The notes: a model not told the origin generated them from the letters alone. DNA of 63,572 bases from CALVNN01 sp964393975 (GCA_964393975.1 CAYMVO010000006.1:1-63572), one strand, 5' to 3'; shown: positions 36,039 to 43,745, counted from the first letter of the stretch. Translations and numbers: made by a program.

Positions 36039-37213
36039 CTACATTACTTTCCCATCAATTAATTTCGGCTTTAACAAAAGATACAATTTTTGTTCAAAAG
36101 AAAACATATTCTCCAAATCTATCACTTCTTGTAAAAATTGCTTCCTAATATTCAAAGGTATTTTTGTTAAATTCGCCCTAATTAAAACATTTTTTGGAGT
36201 ATGTTCAAACGCAACAAATTCTATCATGTCAACATTATAAGACATTGCCTTAAGCAAGTTACATCTTATTATGTCAGTAAAGTCAGAGGATATTCTCTCT
36301 TTTATCAATCCATATCTTGTTATTATAGGTAATTTATTGGACGATATTTGCTTATTAACTTCGTGCTGACAACAAGGAACAGAAAAAATCATTTTAACAT
36401 TCCAATTTATTGCATTAAATAGCGCATAATCAGTTGCAGTATCACAAGCATGTAAAGTTATAATCATATCTACATTCATTGTAGGTTTATAGCCATTAAT
36501 ATCTCCTATCTCAAAATGCAAAGAAGAGTAACCATATTTTTTTGCCGTATCATTGCACTTTTTAATTACATCAGCTTTTAAGTCTAATCCAACCATAGTA
36601 ATGTTTATTTTTCTTATAAATCTAAAATAGTAATATACAACAAAAGTTAAGTACGATTTACCACATCCAAAATCTACAACATTAATTGATTTAAGATTGT
36701 TATTTCTTATGTAGTCATCAATCAACTCAATAAATCTATTAATTTGCTTATATTTATCATACATTGATTTTATTATTTTACCATCTTTTGTGTAAATTCC
36801 CATATCAATTAAAGGCTGTATAATCTCGTTTTCTTTAAAAATATATTTTTTTCTCTATTGTTGTTAACCGATAACTTGGTGTAATTTTTTATCTTAGTTT
36901 TTGATAAAAAGATCTTGCCCGATTTTGATATTTTTATCATAAACTCAAACTCTGTAGAAAAAATATTTATCTGTTTATAATGATTAATACAGTCGCATAA
37001 TTGGTCTATAATTGTTGGTATATCAATATTGGTGGTAAAAGATTGCTTTTCTGTGTATGAATTGACCATATAGTGATTTATTTTATTCTCAAATAAAATT
37101 TTTTTATATTTTGGATTGTTATTAATAGGATTACTAACAATTATTTTAATTACTTCGTTTCCGAAAAGTATTGTTTTTATATTTTCTTTAAATTCTATTC
37201 TATTTATTTCCAT
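36039..37213 (-). pseudogene. SAM-dependent methyltransferase with one-base frameshift
   Basis: Two frames together give one protein of about 390 aa. The first (ATG at 37213, overlapping the radical SAM stop by 14 bases; GGAG upstream) ends at 36809 after NREKNIFLKK. One more A near 36834-36836 would continue it as K-E-N-E-I-I-Q-P-L-I-D into the second piece, MGIYTKDGKIIKSMYDKYKQ. The second piece has VVDFGCGKSYLTF (SAM motif I), GLDLKADV (motif II), TLHACDTATDYAL and VPCCQHE, typical of a conserved Firmicutes methyltransferase family related to METTL25-like enzymes. Target unknown. Its place behind the precursor and radical SAM gene suggests but does not prove a role in peptide modification. 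Confidence 0.75.
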
Positions 37214-38510
37214 AATTTAACTCCAGTAAATAGGGTATAAGATCATCAAAAAGCTTATATTGGCAATCTAAATTTTTAAGTGTTGAATCTTTTAGTAGAG
37301 ATTTCATTAAGCATCCCCCACCACAAAGGCATACATACTTACAGCCTTCATCAATACATTTTTTAAAATTTGGACGTCCTATAAAAGAAGATAATTTTTG
37401 ATTAAATAAATTATTTTTAACGTTTCCAACTGATAAATTATCTAATCCTATCATTTCCACACACTTAAATAGCTTGCCATGTGGATCAATAAGAACAGTA
37501 TCTTTAGAAACAGTCATGCAAGGACCATTAGTAATATATTTAGGAATTGACAAACCAATTTTACTCATATAACCATAAAGATCTTTGTAGTGATTAATAA
37601 TTTCTTCTATATTCTCAGTAGTATTTTTACTACAAAAGGAGCAAGCAGTTTCACTTTGATTGGTGGTTTGATGTATAGGTGCCAAATAAATTTGATAATT
37701 ATTTTTAATAGGAACATTTTTTAAATAATTCAACAATTCTTTGATATATTTAATGTTATCATTATCAAAACTAACTCTAAATAAAAAACGACCATTAAAT
37801 TTATTTATTTGTTTTATGTTATTTATTATTTTTTCAAAAGTAGGACCTCCATTTCTTAATGGGCGTCTTTCATCGTGAACTTTTCCAATTCCATCTAATG
37901 TTATTTGAATTTCTTCCAATCCATATGATACAAGAAAATCAACAATGTCTTGACTTAATAAATAACCATTGGTAATAATAGCAATTTTTAATCCTATTTT
38001 ATTCTTCCGTGTAAAATTACCAACCTGACTTATGAAAAATTTTATTAACTTAATATGTAATAATGGTTCTCCACCAAACAACGTAATTTTACATTTTTTG
38101 TATCTGTTTTTAATTAGTACTTGTTTATACCAGTTGATAGTTTTTTCGATTTCTCCTTTATCCATTACATAGCATCTTTGAGTTTGTCCTTCTTCGTAAC
38201 AATACACACACGCAAAATTAAACATTGTAGAAAATGCAATGTAACTTGAAAAAATTTTCTGATTCAATCTATCAATATCAAGCATACTCTCTACTATGTT
38301 TTTTTCGTCAACATCGTCTTTAATGAGGAAGTAGGAATCTATTAAATATTGCAATTCTTGAGATGTAATGTTTTTTAGATTGTTTAAATCTAAATTTCTC
38401 ATTTCATCATAAAAAGGTCGTGATACTTTAATAATTTTTTTTGATATTGTTGAAAACAAAATATAATCCGTACCAATTTGTTTTATTATTAAATAATTTG
38501 AAATTTTCAT
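37200..38510 (-). CDS. Radical SAM/SPASM enzyme of a RiPP operon, first cluster Cys replaced by Phe
   Basis: The product is 436 aa from the ATG at 38510; the ribosome site is weak, and an ATG at 38531 or earlier is possible. The N-terminal 90 residues look like the peptide-recognition part. The radical SAM core has ITLFGGEPLL and an ITNGYLLS strand. The SPASM tail has CVEMI, then CKYVCLCGGGCLMK for extra Fe-S clusters. The expected C-x3-C-x2-C motif reads FNFACVYC: the first Cys (codon 38220-38222) is TTT in place of TGT. Loss of that ligand would normally abolish cluster binding. A one-base sequence error is the other explanation. It probably acts on the 22-aa Cys-rich peptide upstream to form a thioether or other cross-link. 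Confidence 0.85.
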   Translation of the reverse strand: MKISNYLIIKQIGTDYILFSTISKKIIKVSRPFYDEMRNLDLNNLKNITSQELQYLIDSYFLIKDDVDEKNIVESMLDIDRLNQKIFSSYIAFSTMFNFACVYCYEEGQTQRCYVMDKGEIEKTINWYKQVLIKNRYKKCKITLFGGEPLLHIKLIKFFISQVGNFTRKNKIGLKIAIITNGYLLSQDIVDFLVSYGLEEIQITLDGIGKVHDERRPLRNGGPTFEKIINNIKQINKFNGRFLFRVSFDNDNIKYIKELLNYLKNVPIKNNYQIYLAPIHQTTNQSETACSFCSKNTTENIEEIINHYKDLYGYMSKIGLSIPKYITNGPCMTVSKDTVLIDPHGKLFKCVEMIGLDNLSVGNVKNNLFNQKLSSFIGRPNFKKCIDEGCKYVCLCGGGCLMKSLLKDSTLKNLDCQYKLFDDLIPYLLELNYGNK

Positions 38511-38531
38511 ATTTTCTTTCGTCTGGTGCAT

Positions 38532-38567
38532 AAAAATAAGTGGATGGTGGAACACCCACTTATTTTT
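38532..38567 (-). terminator. Attenuator hairpin between precursor and radical SAM gene
   Basis: A perfect 12-bp stem (38532-38543 with 38556-38567) with a 12-nt loop, overlapping the precursor stop and followed by a short T-run on the minus strand. Such partial terminators raise the ratio of precursor to enzyme in RiPP operons. Confidence 0.75.
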
Positions 38568-38635
38568 TATGAATGACCTTTTCCATTGCAATCACAGCAG
38601 TAACAAGTCACTGTAGGTTCACTTAATACAACCAT
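38567..38635 (-). CDS. Cys-rich RiPP precursor peptide, 22 aa
   Basis: ATG at 38635, with AAGGAG about 11 bases upstream, begins a 23-codon frame: a short leader MVVLSEP, then core-like TVTCYCCDCNGKGHS with four Cys. It directly precedes a radical SAM/SPASM gene and has a consensus promoter. A second broken copy at 35253 keeps the leader and diverges in the core. The size is very small for a radical SAM substrate, and I cannot place it in a named class (sacti-, ranthi- or other thioether peptide are options). Confidence 0.7.
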   Translation of the reverse strand: MVVLSEPTVTCYCCDCNGKGHS

Positions 38636-38662
38636 GACTAACATCACTCCTTTTTTATTTGT

Positions 38663-38691
38663 ATGATAACATAACTAAAATGCTCTGTCAA
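38663..38691 (-). promoter_or_regulatory. Promoter of the RiPP operon
   Basis: On the minus strand TTGACA (38686-38691), 17 bp, TATCAT (38663-38668) with TGT before it. In copy A the -10 box is changed to TGTAAT. Confidence 0.75.
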
Positions 38692-38787
38692 CAATTTTAA
38701 AACTATATTCTATTAATAGTAAACTTTGATACCATCACATAAATTTTTTTTAAACAAAAAAAGCATCAGTAAAAAAATATTATAAGA

Positions 38788-39058
38788 TCACATCGAAATG
38801 AGAAACCACCCTACTAATTTAGATTTCACATAGACCAAGAAACTAATTATACAAGCCATAAATATAGAGATTTACTCAAATATTTAAAAGTAAAACCAAC
38901 CTATATGACAACGATGTAGTAAAATCATTTTTTCAAATTTTAAGAGAATGAAAATAAATCATTATAGTTACGCGTATATTAAAGAATTACAAGAATCCTT
39001 TATAAACTATTACAATGATTATAGATTATATTCTTGCTTAAAAAACAAAACAAACCCC
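38788..39058 (+). mobile_element. IS3-family transposase remnant, copy B
   Basis: Reads HIDQETNYTSHKYRDLLKYL and then, in another frame, YDNDVVKSFF. It carries the same inactivating changes as copy A, so decay came before the duplication. Confidence 0.7.
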
Positions 39059-39081
39059 AAGTTTTGCTCATGGTTCGTTTT
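39040..39081 (-). terminator. Terminator of tRNA-Leu
   Basis: Arms at 39047-39056 and 39072-39081 pair over 10 positions with one G-U pair. On the minus strand TTTTGTTTTTT follows. A copy with a perfect stem lies in repeat copy A. Confidence 0.65.
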
Positions 39082-39090
39082 ATTCTTCTC

Positions 39091-39175
39091 TGGTGCAGAT
39101 AACGGGACTTGAACCCATATGATATTACTCATACGCACCTCAAGCGTACGCGTCTACCAATTTCGCCATATCTGC
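39091..39175 (-). tRNA. tRNA-Leu (anticodon GAG)
   Basis: An 85-base cloverleaf with CCA encoded. The acceptor stem is GCAGATA with TATCTGC, and the D-loop contains TTGGTAGACGC. The anticodon stem TACGC/GCGTA holds the loop TTGAGGT, anticodon GAG. A variable arm is present, and the T-loop is GGTTCAAGTCC. It reads CTC/CTT Leu codons. Confidence 0.95.
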
Positions 39176-39245
39176 CTATTCGATTTAAAATCAAAGCAAA
39201 ACCTTTTCCTTATAAAACTGAAAGGAGAATACTTTTTATTCACCA

Positions 39246-39286
39246 CCTCAAACCTAAAGTAATACGCCTATGCTTTTAGTTTGAGG
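39246..39286 (-). ncRNA. Hairpin leader upstream of tRNA-Leu
   Basis: CCTCAAAC-CTAAAG (39246-39259) pairs with CTTTTAG-TTTGAGG (39273-39286) with a single bulge. It lies just after the predicted start of the transcript and about 70 bases before the tRNA. It might protect the 5' end, guide processing, or be a small RNA on its own. No T-box sequence was found. Confidence 0.4.
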
Positions 39287-39296
39287 CTGCAACATA

Positions 39297-39325
39297 ATTG
39301 TACTATATAAAAATTTTATTGTCAA
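39297..39325 (-). promoter_or_regulatory. Promoter of leader/tRNA-Leu
   Basis: On the minus strand TTGACA (39320-39325), 17 bp, TACAAT (39297-39302). Confidence 0.75.
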
Positions 39326-39819
39326 GTCCAATTGTTTAAATTTTTATTTTAATTTATGAAAAAATATCAATAAATTAAACTATAAATGTTTGTTTTTATG
39401 TGTTATAAAATAAATATTATAGCGTATGTACAAATTTATACACCGCCTACGCATGCACACGTTATGCTAAGTAATATATTTTATAATAAAATAATAATTT
39501 TAATAATATACGTTGTGGAAAAGTGTATAAGTGATTTTCACACAATAGAATCAAATGTTTTACAAGTGGATAAAATGTATTAGCTATCCACTTTCTTTCA
39601 CTTCTTATGTAAAAAAACGGTGGGAAACTTATTTGTACAACTATAAAAATTAAACTAAAAAATAAAAGATTTTATTGCAAAAAATAGGCTACAAAATATA
39701 GCCAAGCTTTTATAGTAAATGTGAAATATATTTTATTTTTACAAAGTAAAAAACAATTTTTTAATTGAAAGAAAATTTAACAATAAAAATAAAAAATTTA
39801 CAAAAAATTCAAAAAACAT
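39326..39819. other. A+T-rich stretch, no gene
   Basis: No gene is supported. A weak minus-strand terminator-like hairpin (GGCTA/TAGCC, about 39688-39704) is followed by a T-rich run. A 65-codon frame from 39386 has no ribosome binding site. Confidence 0.5.
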
Positions 39820-39847
39820 TTGACATTTGTTTTATTTTGAGTATACT
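39820..39847 (+). promoter_or_regulatory. Strong promoter of candidate non-coding RNA
   Basis: TTGACA (39820-39825), 16 bp, TATACT (39842-39847). No protein start follows within several hundred bases. Confidence 0.7.
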
Positions 39848-39972
39848 AAAAGTTAACAAGAAATAGGACTTAAGTTTAGTAGTCTTAGCGCCGGAGATAA
39901 TAAACCAGATTATTACTTGTTTTGCTTTTTGGGTGAAGATTTAATAAGTTAAAAAATTATAGGTTAACTTTT
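39848..39972 (+). ncRNA. Candidate structured non-coding RNA of unknown class
   Basis: A perfect 10-bp closing stem (39848-39857 with 39963-39972) encloses a 7-bp hairpin (about 39864-39887, one G-U), a short GC-rich joint GCGCCGGAG, a 6-bp hairpin (39895-39900 with 39908-39913 or so, loop AAACCAG), and a looser arm. It starts right at a consensus promoter and has no open frame. I do not recognise it as 6S, SRP, tmRNA or a known riboswitch. Confidence 0.5.
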
Positions 39973-40380
39973 ATGTTATATATGAATATTTTATGTGGTG
40001 TTTATACTAATATATTGTAGGTAAGTTTTTTATATAAGTATAATATATATTTTTATGGTAAATACTTTTTGGTGATAAATGATTTTAATGTATTACTTAT
40101 TTAATAAAATGTCGGTATATTTTTGTATAAAAAATATTATATATGAAAAGGTATAAAATCTTTAAATTTACATTAATCTAAAAAAATCATAAAATGTATA
40201 GTCGCTCAGATGAAATGCTTAAATTTGATTAAGTATTCTATATAAATTTTATAATGAAAAAATACATTATTTTAAATGTGTCATCAATTACCAAAGTAAA
40301 TTCTTTTTTAATTTCCACTATGGAATTTACTTTGAGAATTAACAACAAAAAATAAATATTTAAAAAAATGATTCTAAATG
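39973..40380. other. Very A+T-rich stretch with 12-bp hairpin
   Basis: No gene. A perfect 12-bp inverted repeat (40292-40303 with 40323-40334, 19-nt loop) is the only structure of note. No T-run follows. Confidence 0.6.
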
Positions 40381-40409
40381 TTGACAAAACATAAAATATT
40401 TGTTATACT
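40381..40409 (+). promoter_or_regulatory. Promoter of tRNA-Ser
   Basis: TTGACA (40381-40386), 17 bp, TATACT (40404-40409). Confidence 0.8.
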
Positions 40410-40427
40410 CAAATCGTTAAAGATTAT

Positions 40428-40519
40428 GGAGAGTTACCCAAGAGGCCGAAGGGGCGTCCCTGCTAAGGATGTAGTACGGTGTTCCCGTAGCGAGAGTTCA
40501 AATCTCTCACTCTCCGCCA
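40428..40519 (+). tRNA. tRNA-Ser (anticodon GCU), prophage neighbour
   Basis: A 92-base gene with acceptor stem GGAGAGT/ACTCTCC, a long variable arm (GTACGGTGTTCCCGTAGC), anticodon loop CTGCTAA and encoded CCA. It reads AGC/AGU. The integrase gene follows 65 bases later, so its 3' end is the likely phage integration site. Confidence 0.95.
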
Positions 40520-40524
40520 ATATA

Positions 40525-40550
40525 AAACCCCACTATATGTAGTGGGGTTT
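40525..40550. terminator. Terminator between tRNA-Ser and integrase
   Basis: A perfect 11-bp stem (40525-40535 with 40540-40550), 4-nt loop, ATTGTTT on the plus side and TTTTATA on the minus side, so probably bidirectional. Confidence 0.8.
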
Positions 40551-40584
40551 ATTGTTTAACTATACCATATATAGTACAACTTTA

Positions 40585-41685
40585 TTATTTGGTCACAAGT
40601 TGGTCAATAATATTTATAAGTTCGCTTTCTGAGTTGGGAAATAAGTGAGCGTAAGTGTTCAGCGTTTGCTCAATATTTTTGTGTCCTAATCGTTTAGCCA
40701 CCAGTACAATAGTGGCGCCAGATTGTATTAGCAAACTTGTATGACTATGTCTAAAATCGTGCACTCGTATAGGTTTATTTCCGCATTGTGTAGTATGTTC
40801 TCGTAATCGCCTGTAGATTGTGTTATCATCAAGAGGTTTTGTGCCACCAAACAAAAATGTAGAGTTCTTGTCTATACTATCTATATATATAGTGAGTTGG
40901 TTGCATAGAATTTGTGGTAACAATATTGTCCTATAACTTGTTTCATTTTTTGGCGTGGTTATTTTATATGCACTTTCACCTCGTACATATTGCTTCGTTG
41001 TCAAATTTTTTGAGACAGTTAGTTTGTGATTGATTAAGTCAATGTCTTGAGGACTTAATGATGTTGCTTCACCCAACCTTAACCCCGTGTAGTATAGCAA
41101 TGTGAAAAATGTCTTATAGAGTAAGTCACCCTCAAATGTTTCTATAAATTTATTAAACTCCTCTAGACTCCAAATATTTATTTCGTTTTTGGTTTTGGGT
41201 TTCTGGAATGGCTCTACTCGTGTAACAACATTATCTATATCGTGGTAATGGTACATGTAACGGTAGATACTAGACAAAACGTATCTAATTGTGCTTTTGT
41301 ATTTATAACTATAACTATTAAGTGATTGTTGCCATTCTAATACTTGTACTTTGGTTATTTCTTTTATTTTTCGACTACCTAATGTAGGTCTTATGTGATT
41401 ATTGTATATACTGACTATATCATATATTGACGAGTCTTTAATTTTTTGTTGCTTATATATCAAATACTCCTCGAACATTGAGTCCAGAGACCTATTTTCA
41501 ATCTTGTCATCAGACAATTTTAATTTGTCGGGTTTATAGTTAGCTATAAAGTCCATATATGACTGTTGACATTCTCGTTTTGTTTTGTAACCACTTAACC
41601 TTTTAGTGACTTCACGCCCGTTCTCTACTACTCTAAACCGCACTGACCATAACTTGTTCTTTCCACGACATTGATAACTCGCCAT
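40585..41685 (-). CDS. int: Tyrosine recombinase, phage integrase
   Basis: The product is 366 aa; GAGGAGAGG precedes the ATG. The N-terminus (CRGKNKLWSVRFRVVENGRE) is an arm-type DNA-binding beta domain, residues about 75-170 the SAM-like core-binding part, and the C-terminal half the catalytic domain. Catalytic residues are Arg in YTGLRLGEA (about 200), H-x-x-R in VHDFRHSHT (about 310), His in LGHKN, and the Tyr in TLNTYAHLFP (about 345). It cuts and joins attP with the tRNA-Ser site. It is the last gene of the leftward lysogeny block. Confidence 0.93.
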   Translation of the reverse strand: MASYQCRGKNKLWSVRFRVVENGREVTKRLSGYKTKRECQQSYMDFIANYKPDKLKLSDDKIENRSLDSMFEEYLIYKQQKIKDSSIYDIVSIYNNHIRPTLGSRKIKEITKVQVLEWQQSLNSYSYKYKSTIRYVLSSIYRYMYHYHDIDNVVTRVEPFQKPKTKNEINIWSLEEFNKFIETFEGDLLYKTFFTLLYYTGLRLGEATSLSPQDIDLINHKLTVSKNLTTKQYVRGESAYKITTPKNETSYRTILLPQILCNQLTIYIDSIDKNSTFLFGGTKPLDDNTIYRRLREHTTQCGNKPIRVHDFRHSHTSLLIQSGATIVLVAKRLGHKNIEQTLNTYAHLFPNSESELINIIDQLVTK

Positions 41686-41701
41686 ATATGTCCTCTCCTC
41701 G

Positions 41702-42589
41702 TTATTTTATTTGTAATTTTAGTTGGTTTATTTCAATTCTTTTCTTTGATAAATCAGCGCAGTATTGCTCGCTTAGAGTATCCTTGTCCTCAAGGTATTT
41801 TTCGTATCTTTCATCTTTAAGAACATTAAAACTCTCGTATTTGACTCTGTTGTCCCAACTTTCTTCTAACGCCTTTATCTGATTTGTAAGCGCATTGTAT
41901 TGATATTTATGTGTTTGTTCCGTTTCCTTTAATTTCGCCTGTATTTGACCGTCAGCTAAACCAGAGGCTCTCCATTTATATTCCAAATATTGTAATTCTT
42001 TTGCTTGCTTGATAGCCAATTTTTGTTGTTGTAGTTCAAGATTTGAAAGTTCTGTATTGTAATCATAAATTAAACCTATATACATGTTTAAGTTTAAATA
42101 TTTTTGTTGTTCTTGGTTGTAATAGTTAATATCATTATTATATTTTCTATATAAATCAGTTAAATCGGCTTGATAGGTGTCATATAATTTAAATCTTTGA
42201 ATTTGCAACTGAAATAAATAGGTTACCAAATAAAAATCTTCAGTCATTGTGTTTATTTTTGCTAGATAAGTCCCTTTTAAGGTATCTAATTGCGATTTGT
42301 TATCTGGATGCACTTCATCTTTATAGTCATTATAATTATTTAGTATGTTATTTTTTGCGGAAGTTTTTTTCTCTACCAAAAGTAGTTCTTGTTTTTCTTT
42401 TTCATCATCATTTGTAGAGTTTTCAGTAGAGGGTTTGGTTGTATCAGTGGTGGAGATTGTCTCAGTTTCTTTCTCTCGTAAAATATCAAAAATGTCCACC
42501 TCGCCACATCCCGTAAATAATAATGGTGCCAATAAAAACATAATAATTAGCATTGAAATTGCAAGTAACTTTGTCTTTATCCTAAACAT
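41702..42589 (-). CDS. Prophage lipoprotein with long coiled coil
   Basis: The product is 295 aa; AGGTGA lies before the ATG. The signal segment ends in the lipobox LLFTGC (Cys28 or so), followed by an acidic Thr/Ser-rich linker and about 200 residues of helix rich in Gln, Tyr, Leu and Lys. It sits between integrase and repressor, the position in which lysogeny-expressed superinfection-exclusion lipoproteins (for example Ltp of Streptococcus phage TP-J34) are found. That role is inferred from place and targeting; sequence likeness to Ltp was not seen. Confidence 0.75.
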   Translation of the reverse strand: MFRIKTKLLAISMLIIMFLLAPLLFTGCGEVDIFDILREKETETISTTDTTKPSTENSTNDDEKEKQELLLVEKKTSAKNNILNNYNDYKDEVHPDNKSQLDTLKGTYLAKINTMTEDFYLVTYLFQLQIQRFKLYDTYQADLTDLYRKYNNDINYYNQEQQKYLNLNMYIGLIYDYNTELSNLELQQQKLAIKQAKELQYLEYKWRASGLADGQIQAKLKETEQTHKYQYNALTNQIKALEESWDNRVKYESFNVLKDERYEKYLEDKDTLSEQYCADLSKKRIEINQLKLQIK

Positions 42590-42599
42590 ATTGGTTCAC

Positions 42600-43205
42600 C
42601 TACCAAGTTTTTCGTGTTTCTACAACTTTGCCAATTATGCGTACGGGCAAATTTATTATATCTTCGTTTGTGTAAAATACAGGTTCAAATTCAAGCATAT
42701 TAGTAGGCACCAAGAGTATTCCCTTGTTGCTTTTTTTTATGCGTTTTAGGGTTGCATCGTACCCGTTAACCATAACGACACAGATATCCCCAGTATTTGC
42801 ATCATCTTGTTGTCTAATAATTGCTATTTCGCCATCGGTAATTTCAGGTGACATACTCGTACCACGAACTTTAAGCGCAAAAAACTCACCACGACTTGCC
42901 ATTTCCTCGCTGATTTCTTCGTAATCTAAAATATCCTCAATTGCTTCAATAGGTATTCCCGCTGGTATTGTTCCTAGTACTGGTATGCGAACACCTTTTT
43001 TCTTTGGCGCCTCTTTGTTATTTAATAAATAGTCTGTAGAAACATTAAACAAGTTTGCTATTTTTGTAACCATTTCTATATCAGGCTGTCTTTTCGCAGT
43101 TTCCCACATGGCAATAGTTCCGTTTGATACATTAAGTAGTTTACCTAAATCATTTTGAGTTAAGCCTTTACTTCTTCGGAGTTTCCTAAGATTTTCAGCT
43201 AACAT
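42600..43205 (-). CDS. CI-like repressor with S24 peptidase domain
   Basis: The product is 201 aa. An N-terminal HTH (LTQNDLGKLLNVSNGTIAMWE, residues about 15-35) is joined to an S24 LexA/CI-type domain. The cleavage site Ala-Gly lies in GTIPAGIP, the catalytic Ser in GTSMSPEITDGE, and the Lys in ATLKRIKK. It represses the early promoter and is cut after RecA activation in DNA damage. AGGAGG precedes the ATG. Its own promoter overlaps the operator region. Confidence 0.93.
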   Translation of the reverse strand: MLAENLRKLRRSKGLTQNDLGKLLNVSNGTIAMWETAKRQPDIEMVTKIANLFNVSTDYLLNNKEAPKKKGVRIPVLGTIPAGIPIEAIEDILDYEEISEEMASRGEFFALKVRGTSMSPEITDGEIAIIRQQDDANTGDICVVMVNGYDATLKRIKKSNKGILLVPTNMLEFEPVFYTNEDIINLPVRIIGKVVETRKTW

Positions 43206-43237
43206 TTTTTATATTCCTCCTTATTTAAACTGATTTT

Positions 43238-43266
43238 ATATTAACACAATGTTAGTATGTTTGCAA
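43238..43266 (-). promoter_or_regulatory. Repressor maintenance promoter (PRM-like)
   Basis: On the minus strand TTGCAA (43261-43266), 17 bp, TAATAT (43238-43243). An ATGTTA-type operator half lies in the spacer. Confidence 0.65.
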
Positions 43267-43360
43267 TATGTTAAAAAATATTTTTGAAAAAATTAACAAA
43301 AAGTTAAAAAAGTACTTGACATACGATAAACAATATGTTAGAATGCTAACGAAATGTTAA
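43248..43360. promoter_or_regulatory. CI/Cro operator region
   Basis: ATGTTA occurs four times (about 43250, 43268, 43336 and 43354), and GTTAG-AATG-CTAAC (43337-43350) is a perfect palindrome over the rightward -10 box. The spread over both promoters fits a two-way switch. Confidence 0.6.
43316..43344 (+). promoter_or_regulatory. Rightward early promoter (PR-like)
   Basis: TTGACA (43316-43321), 17 bp, TAGAAT (43339-43344), preceded by TGT. Confidence 0.75.
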
Positions 43361-43378
43361 ATAAAGGAGGCTAAATGA

Positions 43379-43564
43379 TTGAAAATTTTAACGTATCGTA
43401 CTAGAGAAAAATTGAGCCAGCAAGAATTGGCTCAAAAAATAGGTGTTACATCGGCTGCGGTGTGTCAATATGAAACGGGCAAAAGAACCCCAAGTATTGA
43501 ATTATTAAAAAAAATCGCCTTAGCACTTAACTGTACAGTAGATGATTTGATTAAAGACAAATAA
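43379..43564 (+). CDS. Cro-like HTH regulator
   Basis: The product is 61 aa from a TTG start with AAAGGAGG eight bases upstream; the ATG four bases earlier opens only a nine-codon frame. It is one XRE-type HTH domain, LSQQELAQKIGVTSAAVCQYE, with KRTPSIELLKKIALAL. As first gene of the rightward block it should turn off the repressor promoter. Confidence 0.85.
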   Translation: MKILTYRTREKLSQQELAQKIGVTSAAVCQYETGKRTPSIELLKKIALALNCTVDDLIKDK

Positions 43565-43589
43565 AAAATAATCCTAAAAGTCTTGTTTT

Positions 43590-43745
43590 TGAGTGTTGGT
43601 GCTAAGAACCTTTGGTAGAGTTAAAATTCCTCATCCCACACTCTTATTATACATGTAGCTTATTAATTGCTTTTTTAATTGCGAATATGTGATTAAAGTC
43701 AATTAGTGTATAAAATTGTTTTAAGGTTCTTAGCACCAACACTCA
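43590..43745. repeat. Perfect 23-bp inverted repeat around 110 bp
   Basis: Bases 43590-43612 are the exact reverse complement of 43723-43745. The 110 bp between them hold no frame, but a TATAAA (about 43710) and, on the minus strand, a TATAAT. There is no target-site duplication. It could be an invertible segment, a MITE-like insertion, or a long RNA hairpin. Confidence 0.85.

Larger units (their letters stand above)
38573..39092. repeat. About 520-bp direct repeat, copy B
   Basis: Partner of 35191-35706. It holds the intact precursor and ends within the 3'-CCA of tRNA-Leu, at which point copy A diverges. Confidence 0.85.

Noticed and set aside
36007..36240. Plus-strand frames opposite the methyltransferase
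   Set aside because: Shadow of a clear coding region on the minus strand.
39176..39296. T-box or 6S RNA before tRNA-Leu
   Set aside because: No T-box core sequence, and the fold is too short for 6S RNA.
39386..39583. 65-codon plus-strand frame
   Set aside because: No ribosome site or promoter; composition only reflects A+T-rich DNA.
40500..40560. Exact attL core
   Set aside because: The right end of the prophage is not in the window, so no repeat can be matched.
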